DNA of 37,817 nt from Alphaproteobacteria bacterium (GTDB lineage Bacteria; Pseudomonadota; Alphaproteobacteria; UBA2136; UBA6156), in NCBI GenBank assembly GCA_027489415.1, contig JAIXZU010000127.1, positions 1 through 37,817 of the forward strand, in the 5' to 3' direction. Within the stretch, counting starts at the first letter, position 1. Every line of letters starts with the position of its first letter. This document shows positions 7,410 through 13,667 of the stretch, in pieces. The notes beneath the pieces were generated by a model that was given only the letters and a program-made list of their open reading frames with translations, did not search any database and was not told the origin of the DNA. The position numbers and the translations under genes were made by a program.

Positions 7410-9182
7410 TCATAAAACAAAGATGTTCGGCTCGATGATTTGCTGCACCGGCATTTCCGCCGCGCCCGCCACCATTGCCAGTGTCACAAGTCCATCAATG
7501 CGGCCGCGCGACCGGCGCTTATCAAAAGCACGGTTGCCAGCGCCATCTTCAATCATCGCGGCATTGGCAGCACAAGCGTAAGTCACAGGGCTGGGCGCAA
7601 TGGTGATGCGTCCAGTTAAAATTCTATCCTCAAGCCGCTCAATGCTGCGCGGCATACATAATTGCTTATCTTCAAAACGCACCCGTGGCCCTTGCGCATG
7701 CGGCACTAACATAAGACCTTCGCCGGCCATTTTATCGGCGCCGTCAAAGCGCCACACGGGCAAATCCACATCAGCGCAGGCGCGCATAAAATCATCCATG
7801 CCTGCAGGGTCATAGGCCAAAAGCGATAAATTATGCTTGGCCACTAATTCTTTGACCTTGGCCGCCACAAAAGTTTTATCAATCACCGGCCCTGGCACGG
7901 CGGTTAAATAACCCTCATCGGCCCAGCGGTCATAAGGGGCAAGGTCGGCGCGGGCGCGGTCGGCAATACCAATGCGCGGCGTCCAATAATAAGTTTTAAC
8001 AAAAAGCTGCTGGCCCACCAGCCAACCAACCGATAATGCGGTAAGGTCATTTTTTTGTGACAAATCAAGTGCGGCAAAACAGCCATCGGCTTTGAGCTGC
8101 GTTTCATCAAAAGCTGCCAGCCGCGATTGCCACACGTCCTCGTCCACCCAAAAATGTGCCGCACCTGTGGGAATGCCAAAATATAAACGCTTCACCGTGG
8201 GCGCTCGGCTGGCTAATTGCTTTGCGGTTTGCACTTCGTCGCGGATATTTTCCAGCGGGTAAGTGATGCCCAAAGCAGGCAGCGATTTTTGCCAACAGCC
8301 TTCGTCGGTAAAGGGGTCGTCATTTTTATCAACGCGCGCAATATAAGCCAGCGCCGTATCATCTTGCACTTCGCCCAGCGCCACGGCCTGATAATAAGCA
8401 CTCAGCGCTGTGCCCACATACTGCGATGTGGCGGGTGTATTTGTGCCCAGCAGCATCAAAGGGTCGCCGGGCATTTTAGTCAGCGCGGCCTTCCAAATCT
8501 CAATCGCCTTGTCGCTTTTGGCTTCGTGCACCTCATCTGCCATAACCAGCACGGGGCGGGGCCCTGAAATAGCGTCGCTATTCGCTTCGCTTTTAAAAAC
8601 GCTGCCCGATGCGGGGTGCTCAATTTTCCACGCATTGTCGCCCACACCACGGATAAGCACCACGCCCGTACTTTCAAGGCTGGCATAATCATTGCCGTCA
8701 GGCATAGGTGCGCGGCACATCGCCACCGCGTCATGAAACAACACGTTCGCTTGGTCTTTATCCTGCGCTATCGCATAAACCTCAGCGCGCGGAATGCCCA
8801 TAAAAAAACCTTTAAGCAAACCGGTGGCCGCCATCCATGGGCTTTTTGCTTGTCCTTTGCCGGTCTCAAGCCAGCCAGACCGATAGCGCAGCAGGCCGTT
8901 TTCACGCACCCAACCAAATAAACTGCCGGTCACAAATACTTGCCATGGCAGCAAATTAAATGGCTGCATCGCAGCAGCGCCTGCCGTAATTGTCAAAACA
9001 GACGGGTAAAAGTTTAATGCATATTCCGCTTTTTCTGGTCGCCAATAAAGCCCACGGGCCGCCGCGTTTTCAATGTCGCGCAAATGCCGTGCACATGCGC
9101 CACGCACCCATGCGCCTGCCACAATCTCGCCGGTCAAAACCGCTTTGGCATAGGCCGTGGTCGGGTCTGACATGCGGGGCAT
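7410..9182 (-). CDS. terL: Terminase large subunit
   Basis: The ATPase/nuclease motor that packages phage DNA (Terminase_1 type, 590 residues from this ATG). The Walker A-like segment is ETGKGQAKS near residues 106-114. Walker B is VLVMADE, with Asp216 and Glu217. The coupling motif LLGTNT follows. The C-terminal RNase H-like nuclease shows ALDLSQKNDLTALSV, AYDPAGMDDFM and RIDGLVTLAMV with its acidic residues. The start is uncertain. An in-frame TTG at 9251 would add 23 lysine-rich residues and overlap the small subunit gene, and another ATG lies at 9173. None has a clear ribosome binding site. Confidence 0.93.
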   Translation of the reverse strand: MPRMSDPTTAYAKAVLTGEIVAGAWVRGACARHLRDIENAAARGLYWRPEKAEYALNFYPSVLTITAGAAAMQPFNLLPWQVFVTGSLFGWVRENGLLRYRSGWLETGKGQAKSPWMAATGLLKGFFMGIPRAEVYAIAQDKDQANVLFHDAVAMCRAPMPDGNDYASLESTGVVLIRGVGDNAWKIEHPASGSVFKSEANSDAISGPRPVLVMADEVHEAKSDKAIEIWKAALTKMPGDPLMLLGTNTPATSQYVGTALSAYYQAVALGEVQDDTALAYIARVDKNDDPFTDEGCWQKSLPALGITYPLENIRDEVQTAKQLASRAPTVKRLYFGIPTGAAHFWVDEDVWQSRLAAFDETQLKADGCFAALDLSQKNDLTALSVGWLVGQQLFVKTYYWTPRIGIADRARADLAPYDRWADEGYLTAVPGPVIDKTFVAAKVKELVAKHNLSLLAYDPAGMDDFMRACADVDLPVWRFDGADKMAGEGLMLVPHAQGPRVRFEDKQLCMPRSIERLEDRILTGRITIAPSPVTYACAANAAMIEDGAGNRAFDKRRSRGRIDGLVTLAMVAGAAEMPVQQIIEPNIFVL

Positions 9183-9213
9183 GGCGGGCGCTTTTAGGCT
9201 TTTACTTTTGGCC

Positions 9214-9678
9214 TTAGTCTTTATGTCCGGCTTTGTTGAGATAGGCGGCAAAGGCGGTCGCTTTCTGCTGCCGCTTTTTCACTTTGCCCACCGAGGCTCT
9301 GCGGCGTGGGCTAATGCCCAGCTCCATTTCTTCACTTTGCGCATCAGCGGCAGCAGCGCGCAATTCGGTTTGCCACAAATTCAGCATGGGCACCTTGGTT
9401 TTAGGGCTGCGCGATATCGCGCCCGCCTTGGTCATTTTCAGCAGCGCATGGTCATAGCGCACATAAGCAATGGCCAAGCGCATAATCGCTGGCGCATTGG
9501 CGGTGCATAAAGTTTCTGCATCGCGCATCTCGGCCACAATTTTTAGCCAATAGCGGCGGGCCGTGGTGCGCCACTCTTTGCCCATCCCGTCATCTTCAAC
9601 ACGGTCAGGAAAAATGCGCGCCCAGGGCGGCTCTTCTAAATCTGCGCCCCCGCCCGAAAGCGTTTCTAGCTTGGCCAT
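9214..9678 (-). CDS. terS: Terminase small subunit, P27 family
   Basis: A 154-residue DNA-recognition subunit of the terminase. The C-terminal EEMELGISPRRRASV motif (about residues 115-130), preceded by helices containing IMRLAIAYVRYDHALLKM, is the signature of the P27 (PF05119) family. In these phages it binds the packaging site and hands DNA to the large subunit. The ATG at 9678 has a GAGG site, and that site lies in a perfect 12-base tandem duplication. It sits immediately before the large subunit gene. Confidence 0.88.
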   Translation of the reverse strand: MAKLETLSGGGADLEEPPWARIFPDRVEDDGMGKEWRTTARRYWLKIVAEMRDAETLCTANAPAIMRLAIAYVRYDHALLKMTKAGAISRSPKTKVPMLNLWQTELRAAAADAQSEEMELGISPRRRASVGKVKKRQQKATAFAAYLNKAGHKD

Positions 9679-9700
9679 TTAAGCCTCAATTTAAGCCTCA
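9677..9700. repeat. 12-base tandem duplication carrying the terS ribosome binding site
   Basis: ATTTAAGCCTCA occurs twice in direct succession, at 9677-9688 and 9689-9700. Read on the minus strand, each copy contains GAGG, so the small terminase gene has two Shine-Dalgarno-like sequences in a row, with the second overlapping its ATG context. Confidence 0.8.
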
Positions 9701-9725
9701 TGCTCGGCGGTTGCTTTAAATTTTT

Positions 9726-9760
9726 GCCCTCGCCGCTAAGGTGCCGCCCGCAGCGAGGGC
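9726..9760. other. Inverted repeat upstream of terS (possible packaging-site element)
   Basis: GCCCTCGC at 9726-9733 is repeated in inverted form as GCGAGGGC at 9753-9760 with 19 bases between. There is no T-run after it on either strand, so it does not look like a terminator. It lies in the 156-base space between the HNH gene and the small terminase gene, where HK97-like phages often keep their cos or pac site. That role is inference. Confidence 0.4.
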
Positions 9761-9834
9761 TATTCCCACGCAAGGTTTTAACGCCTCGCGGCCTTAGGAG
9801 GCTGGGGGGAAATTGCCTATCTCAAAAATTGGTT

Positions 9835-10167
9835 TTAATCCGTTTTTTTATTCCACGGGTGGTTGGGCGCTCGCGGCCGACCTTGTGCGTCAACCCCGTG
9901 CCCAAGAATATTTTTATCAATGCGCCGCGCATGACCAAAGCCACCATCACAGCGCGCCGTTTTGCGTGCATGACAGCGGCGGCAAAGCCAGCGCAAATTG
10001 CTTATATCATCCGTGCCGCCTTCAGCACGGGGTTTTAAATGGTCAAGCGCCATGCCGCTGCCAAAGGGTGCGTCACACATGGCGCAGGGAGCTGGCGGCA
10101 CACGGGCGCGCAATTTCTGCCACGCATGGCCATAGCCACGCGCGGCGCTGGGTGGGCGCTGCGTCAT
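9835..10167 (-). CDS. HNH endonuclease of the terminase region
   Basis: A 110-residue HNH nuclease. Key features are a CAMC zinc pair near residues 28-31, LDHLKPRAEGGTDDISNLRW with the catalytic His in DH and the middle Asn, and CRRCHARK with the second cysteine pair and the last His. Small HNH proteins next to the terminase genes are known to assist DNA cutting during packaging in HK97-like and other phages. The direction and position just upstream of terS fit this role. No Shine-Dalgarno sequence is visible; the bases before the ATG are a CAG-rich run. Confidence 0.88.
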   Translation of the reverse strand: MTQRPPSAARGYGHAWQKLRARVPPAPCAMCDAPFGSGMALDHLKPRAEGGTDDISNLRWLCRRCHARKTARCDGGFGHARRIDKNILGHGVDAQGRPRAPNHPWNKKTD

Positions 10168-10234
10168 GTTGCTGCTGCTGTTGCTAAGTTGAGGCTGCCA
10201 AGTTGTGGCTGGTTTTATTGGGGTTTTGCTAAGG

Positions 10235-10254
10235 TCTCGGCGCTTGCGCCAAGA
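10235..10254. other. GC-rich hairpin after hicB
   Basis: TCTCGGCG, loop CTTG, CGCCAAGA can form an eight-pair stem with one mismatch between hicB and the HNH gene. It is followed by no clear T-run on the minus strand, so it is at best a weak terminator or an RNA-processing site that separates the toxin-antitoxin cassette from the packaging genes. Confidence 0.3.
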
Positions 10255-10333
10255 CGCAAAAATTCACATTACCAAAATACTACCATTGTGCTGCCAGTCG
10301 ATGCAAGTGGCGATTGTGCCACACTGCTAAACC

Positions 10334-10804
10334 TTAGCGGCTATTATCAACATCAGCAGCAATGATGCGCTCAAGATAACTATTCAGCGACATGCCAGCA
10401 TCTTTGGCTTTCGCCGCCGCCGCCTCATGCACAGCGGGTTTAATGCGCAAAGGCACATTGCCCGAGTATCTTTGCAGGGCTTCTGGCGCTGGTATGTGCC
10501 GGCCATTGGCTTTAGCGGCCGCCATCCATGCGGCAAAGGCCAAGCGCGCATCTTGTAACGCGGCCTCTGGCGTGTCGCCATCGCCAGCGCAGTATTTTAA
10601 TTCGGGGTAATAAGCCAAAAAGCCGCCACCCTCAGCTTCGGTAAGCGGCCGCACCACAATACGATACTGCGCGGCCAGCACGCTCACATCTTGGGCGCCA
10701 TCATTGCGTGGCGCGCCCACAGTTTTTTTGCGGCTGCTAATTTTTTTTACCAAAACACGGCGGCCACTCTGCTTAGCGGCTGGTTTTTTTAGTGTCTGTG
10801 CCAT
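10334..10804 (-). CDS. hicB: HicB-like antitoxin
   Basis: A 156-residue antitoxin of the HicB type that would neutralise the HicA-like protein encoded just upstream and repress the pair's promoter. A basic N-terminal 40 residues (KKISSRKKTVG) precede the partly degenerate RNase H-like HicB fold: YRIVVRPLTEAEGGGFLAYY, PELKYCAGDGDTPEAAL and DARLAFAAWM. A C-terminal ribbon-helix-helix domain follows (VPLRIKPAVHEAAAAKAKDA, then MSLNSYLERII), giving DNA binding. The N-terminal basic extension is longer than usual. The gene lies two bases after hicA. Confidence 0.85.
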   Translation of the reverse strand: MAQTLKKPAAKQSGRRVLVKKISSRKKTVGAPRNDGAQDVSVLAAQYRIVVRPLTEAEGGGFLAYYPELKYCAGDGDTPEAALQDARLAFAAWMAAAKANGRHIPAPEALQRYSGNVPLRIKPAVHEAAAAKAKDAGMSLNSYLERIIAADVDNSR

Positions 10805-10806
10805 CT

Positions 10807-11037
10807 TTATTCTCCCCCGTCTATAAGGCGCATAAATGCCCGAACATAATAAGGCTTAATTGGCCGATGCGCTGGCACCGTCAATTCGCCACTGGCAAAG
10901 CTAAAAATGCAATGGCTGCCACCATCATGCCGCCAACCAATGCCATAGTGGCTGGCTACGCGCTGCAAATCGGCCAGCTGCCAGTCACCGGCTGGGTTAT
11001 TGCGCATTTTCTCTAGCAGCTTTTGCTTTTGGCTCAT
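10807..11037 (-). CDS. hicA: HicA-like mRNA interferase toxin
   Basis: A 76-residue toxin with a double-stranded-RNA-binding-like fold that cleaves mRNA. The conserved GGSHCIFSF holds the likely catalytic His42, followed by the strand and helix segment ELTVPAHRPIKPYYVRAFMR, both typical of HicA. The start is the ATG at 11037; the in-frame upstream codon at 11076 is TTG and would lie inside the promoter. No ribosome binding site precedes the ATG, and the predicted -10 box ends only six bases before it. The toxin-first order is normal for hicAB. The pair sits inside the phage's leftward operon but has its own promoter. Confidence 0.85.
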   Translation of the reverse strand: MSQKQKLLEKMRNNPAGDWQLADLQRVASHYGIGWRHDGGSHCIFSFASGELTVPAHRPIKPYYVRAFMRLIDGGE

Positions 11038-11043
11038 GCTTAT

Positions 11044-11072
11044 TTTATATATCAAAAGTGATATCACTGCAA
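11044..11072 (-). promoter_or_regulatory. hicAB promoter with palindromic operator
   Basis: On the minus strand, TTGCAG (11072-11067) is followed after exactly 17 bases by TATAAA (11049-11044). The spacer and the end of the -35 box carry the perfect 12-base palindrome AGTGATATCACT (11057-11068). This is the expected set-up for autorepression by the ribbon-helix-helix domain of HicB. The -10 box ends six bases before the hicA ATG, so the transcript would be leaderless or nearly so. Confidence 0.65.
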
Positions 11073-11088
11073 GCAAAAACGCTGCTTT

Positions 11089-11319
11089 TTACGATATTAT
11101 ATTAAGTTTTGTTGGGTTATTGGCTTGGGCGTTTTGGTATTCGGCCATGGCTTTTACCAGCAATGTGCGCAGCTCGCTGCCCGTGCCTTCGGCAATAGTC
11201 TGGCCTTTGGCGGTTAAATAAAACCTGTCACAATTTTGGCTTTTCATAACAAGTGCCGCAATCCCAGCCTCAATAATGGCTTGTGCTAAAGCGCTGGCAG
11301 TTTGTTCATTCATGGTCAT
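11089..11319 (-). CDS. Small protein of unknown function
   Basis: A 76-residue protein not recognised. It is mostly helical at the N-terminus (ASALAQAIIEAGIAALVM), followed by a short strand region (DRFYLTAKGQTIAEG) and a final helix. An in-frame ATG at 11313 is an alternative start. It lies between the DUF6456-like gene and the hicAB promoter. Upstream there are two close copies of TTGAAAAG but no convincing Shine-Dalgarno sequence. The two-part layout, hydrophobic helix then small beta part, could suit a small regulatory or binding protein, but no function is proposed. Confidence 0.55.
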   Translation of the reverse strand: MTMNEQTASALAQAIIEAGIAALVMKSQNCDRFYLTAKGQTIAEGTGSELRTLLVKAMAEYQNAQANNPTKLNIIS

Positions 11320-11342
11320 TGCTTTTCAATCCTTTTCAACTC

Positions 11343-11891
11343 TTACGGCCTTGGCACATGGCCGCCACGCTCGGCCGGCAAGCGCAAAAAATCCGCCACC
11401 TCATCCAAGGCATGGCGCAGCAGCGTAACGCCCTCACGTGGCGCGTAATGGTGCTGGCTGGCCCAATCGCTGGGGGCACCATCGGTAAAGCACACATGCA
11501 CCAACAGCGGCCACAAACGCGAGCTGGTGCCTGCGCATATTTTTTTTAGTTCAATCTCGGCCAAAGCCTGCAAGCCGGTGCCAGCTGGCCTGCTGCCATC
11601 AACCTTGTCGCTCAGCGTGCTGGCAATGTTGGGCGAGCGCCCAGCCCTAAACCACAGCGTAAATAATTTATCACCAGCCAGATATTGCCGGTGGCTGATA
11701 ATGCCGCGCAGCGCCAGCCGCTCAAGCTGCCGTTGGCTTTGCACATAGCGCACCGTCACGGGCTGGCCGCCATCGGGGTCAGCAATGGCCACCAGCGGCA
11801 CCACATCGTGCTGTAGCCGCTCTAGCGTGCCGTAATCGTTTGGTGCGGGCCGATAGCTCGGCTTCCGGGCGCGGCGCAGGCGCTTAGCCAT
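11343..11891 (-). CDS. DUF6456-like protein, candidate late-gene regulator
   Basis: A 182-residue basic protein starting at the ATG at 11891, which overlaps the stop of the preceding replication gene and has GGCGGCGG upstream. Features are a very basic N-terminus (AKRLRRARKPSYRPAP), a helix-turn-helix-like stretch around VQSQRQLERLALRGIISHRQ, and a C-terminal helical part with LLVHVCFTDGAPSDWASQHH and LLRHALDEVADFL. The overall order resembles the alphaproteobacterial DUF6456 domain. Being the last gene before the late block (terminase and head), it sits where other phages encode antiterminators or late activators (Q, RinA-like). That role is inference. Confidence 0.5.
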   Translation of the reverse strand: MAKRLRRARKPSYRPAPNDYGTLERLQHDVVPLVAIADPDGGQPVTVRYVQSQRQLERLALRGIISHRQYLAGDKLFTLWFRAGRSPNIASTLSDKVDGSRPAGTGLQALAEIELKKICAGTSSRLWPLLVHVCFTDGAPSDWASQHHYAPREGVTLLRHALDEVADFLRLPAERGGHVPRP

Positions 11892-12729
11892 TTCCGCCGC
11901 CTTGTTGGTCAGCTTGCTGCGCCTCTTGTTGGCTTGCCGAATTGGAACCTGACTGAATTTTAGCAAGTTTTGCTAAAAGCGCGGTTTTGCGACCGGCAAA
12001 AGCGTTAATCAGCGTTTGCTGAAAAACATCGGCAGACTCTGGGTTAAAACCTTTTTCAGCCTTTTCCAGCTCGGCAATTTCGTCCTGTATTTTTTCAATG
12101 GCCGTTTTTTGCGCGGGCGTTGGTGGCAATGCAGCAGGCGCAAGCATGGCTTGTTCGGCGGCCAACAGTGCTGCCAGCAACCTACGGCGCAAATCGAAAC
12201 GCTCACCACACGCGGCGCGCAGCTCGCTGATGGTCGGATAAAACGTCTGCGCTTGCCGCAGCGCGGTGCAGGCTTGGCGCACCACATCGGCGGGATACTC
12301 GGCCAGATCATCGGCCATCACCGCAAGCGATAGCGTCATATCATCGCCGACCTCACTGCGCCGAGCCATAACCGCCCGCAGCTTGGCAAGCTCCTGCACG
12401 ATTAAATCATGCGCAGCGGGCTTACAAAAAAACTCAAGCGCCCGCACCAGCGGTCTATCTTCTTCGCGTAAATCCAAAACTTTCCATTCGGTGTAGCCGT
12501 CAAAATCATAGCCGTTGGCGGTGTAATATTCACGGCGCACCACTTGCTTGTTTTTTAGCCGCGATGACCCGAGCTGCTGCTGCAACAATGCTATCAGTTC
12601 GCTGTCGTCCAGCGTTGCTCCAGTTTGCAGCCGAGCCGCTAAAGCCCGTAATTTGGCTATCGGGCTTGATGGCAAATACGCCAGCCCAGCCGCGGGTGAT
12701 TGATTGTTCGATAACTGATTTTGCGTCAT
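11884..12729 (-). CDS. Helicase-loader-like replication protein
   Basis: A 281-residue protein. Residues 110-175 (GDDMTLSLAVMADDLAEYPA, then VVRQACTALRQAQTFYPTIS and ELRAACGER) match the pattern of phage helicase loaders of the P/G40P type. In these a yP-x-D-x-V segment is followed by F-x-P-T-x-x-EL. The rest is a coiled-coil C-terminus ending in a Gln/Gly-rich tail. It would bring the host helicase to the origin together with the O-like protein encoded upstream. The ATG at 12729 has GGGAG seven bases upstream, which supports this start even though it lies 200 bases inside the preceding gene, in another frame. Confidence 0.55.
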   Translation of the reverse strand: MTQNQLSNNQSPAAGLAYLPSSPIAKLRALAARLQTGATLDDSELIALLQQQLGSSRLKNKQVVRREYYTANGYDFDGYTEWKVLDLREEDRPLVRALEFFCKPAAHDLIVQELAKLRAVMARRSEVGDDMTLSLAVMADDLAEYPADVVRQACTALRQAQTFYPTISELRAACGERFDLRRRLLAALLAAEQAMLAPAALPPTPAQKTAIEKIQDEIAELEKAEKGFNPESADVFQQTLINAFAGRKTALLAKLAKIQSGSNSASQQEAQQADQQGGGNG

Positions 12730-13429
12730 GGCCAGCTCCCATTAATTTTTCAAGTTCTGCAACAATTCCGCGTTTGGCGCGGTCGGTCATGGGTGCCCGC
12801 AAGCGCCTTCGGTGCTCCTCAAAATCTTTCCAGTCGTCAGGCGATATCCAGTCGGGCAAAACAAAATCAGATTTTTTTGGCTTGGGGTCGCTAGCGCGCT
12901 TCGCGCGCTTTGAATCTATTACGTCAGTAATAGATTCTATCTCTGTATCTGTATCTGTATCTGTATCTGTATCTGGGGGCGTTACTGTAACGTTACACGG
13001 CGTTACATTTCCGTCACCAGTTGTTACGCCAACAATTTCAGCGCCATTGTTTTTGCTTTTTTGCTTTTCGCGCCAACGCTTTACCCTGTCATTGCTGGTG
13101 TCGCTCACATATTGCCTCTTGTTCCACGCCAGCGGCACATTGTCCTCACTAATAAGGCCGCGCGCCATAAATCGCGCTTTGGTTTGCGCCCAATCATCCG
13201 CGCTAATGCGCAACTGAAACGCCAACTCGTCATCATGTAACACGCTGTTTTGTGCTGCGTTTGTTACATCACCTGTTACATGTAACGTTACATCGCCGTC
13301 ACACGGTGTTACACTTTGCGACCAAACGCACAGCAGCATCACAAAGCGGCGCTGGTCTGCCTCGCTCATCATCTGCACTTTTGGGTCTGTCGCAAATTCT
13401 GCGTAAAGTCTAAACCAAGGCTTACCCAT
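12530..13429 (-). CDS. O-like phage replication initiator
   Basis: A 299-residue replication protein. The N-terminus (PWFRLYAEFATDPKVQMM and on) is the winged-helix-like domain of phage replisome organisers. A low-complexity linker follows, holding a run of five Asp-Thr pairs and two Val-Thr-rich stretches. The C-terminal domain begins LPDWISPDDWKDFEEHRRRL and includes KSVIEQSITRGWAGVFAIK, which is typical of these proteins. The linker DNA carries the hairpins, hexamer repeats and palindromes described as a likely origin, as in lambda, where the origin lies in gene O. The ATG has AGAGGTG upstream and overlaps the stop of the previous gene. The last 200 bases are also coding in the next gene's frame. 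Confidence 0.75.
   Translation of the reverse strand: MGKPWFRLYAEFATDPKVQMMSEADQRRFVMLLCVWSQSVTPCDGDVTLHVTGDVTNAAQNSVLHDDELAFQLRISADDWAQTKARFMARGLISEDNVPLAWNKRQYVSDTSNDRVKRWREKQKSKNNGAEIVGVTTGDGNVTPCNVTVTPPDTDTDTDTDTEIESITDVIDSKRAKRASDPKPKKSDFVLPDWISPDDWKDFEEHRRRLRAPMTDRAKRGIVAELEKLMGAGHDAKSVIEQSITRGWAGVFAIKPDSQITGFSGSAANWSNAGRQRTDSIVAAAARVIAAKKQASGAP
12893..13027. other. Candidate replication origin, cluster 1
   Basis: In 135 bases inside the O-like gene lie an AGCGCGC/GCGCGCT hairpin (12893-12909) and a perfect 11-base inverted repeat with a four-base loop (GAATCTATTAC and its complement, 12912-12937). They are followed by five TGTATC hexamers and several GTTAC motifs that include the 12-base palindrome TGTAACGTTACA (12986-12997). 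The same palindrome recurs in a second cluster. The density of structure fits an origin recognised by the encoding protein; this is inference from lambda-like organisation. Confidence 0.5.
12944..12973. repeat. Five tandem TGTATC hexamers
   Basis: Five uninterrupted copies of TGTATC encode a run of Asp-Thr pairs in the O-like protein. Because the unit is two codons long, changes in copy number would lengthen or shorten the linker without a frameshift. Confidence 0.9.
13262..13314. other. Candidate replication origin, cluster 2
   Basis: A second set of GTTACA-type motifs contains the palindromes GTTACATGTAAC (13275-13286) and TGTAACGTTACA (13281-13292). The latter is identical to the one 295 bases away in cluster 1. 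The spacing and repetition resemble initiator binding sites, although the same DNA also encodes a Val-Thr-rich linker. Confidence 0.45.
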
Positions 13430-13667
13430 GACACACCTCTTCCCGCGCAGTGGCGGCCGCTAATAAATTATTTTTGCGGTTTTGTTGCAGCTTTGCTTGG
13501 CGCAATTGCGCACGGTCAAGCGCGGCCTCTGCCCGCAGCACTTCGGCATTGGCTCTGCGCACCCGCTCGAGCGCGGTGTTTTTATAGCCATGCGGCGCTG
13601 CCTCATAAGCCGCCCGTGCGGCCTCGTAAAAGGCCAGCGCTTTTTGCAAGCGTTTAGCGTGGCTCAT
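13422..13667 (-). CDS. Small coiled-coil protein
   Basis: An 81-residue, Ala- and Arg-rich, almost entirely helical protein (FYEAARAAYEAAPHGYKNT, then long charged heptad-like helices). It is not recognised. The ATG has a strong AAGGAGG site seven bases upstream and overlaps the stop of the preceding gene (ATGA). It lies directly before the replication initiator. A role in replication or a protein-protein contact is possible but unsupported. Confidence 0.7.
   Translation of the reverse strand: MSHAKRLQKALAFYEAARAAYEAAPHGYKNTALERVRRANAEVLRAEAALDRAQLRQAKLQQNRKNNLLAAATAREEVCHG

Noticed and set aside
10235..10254. Rho-independent terminator after hicB
   Set aside because: The stem is good but no T-run follows on the minus strand.
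12944..12973. Phase-variable repeat
   Set aside because: The unit is six bases, so copy-number change keeps the frame; it may alter linker length but not switch the gene.
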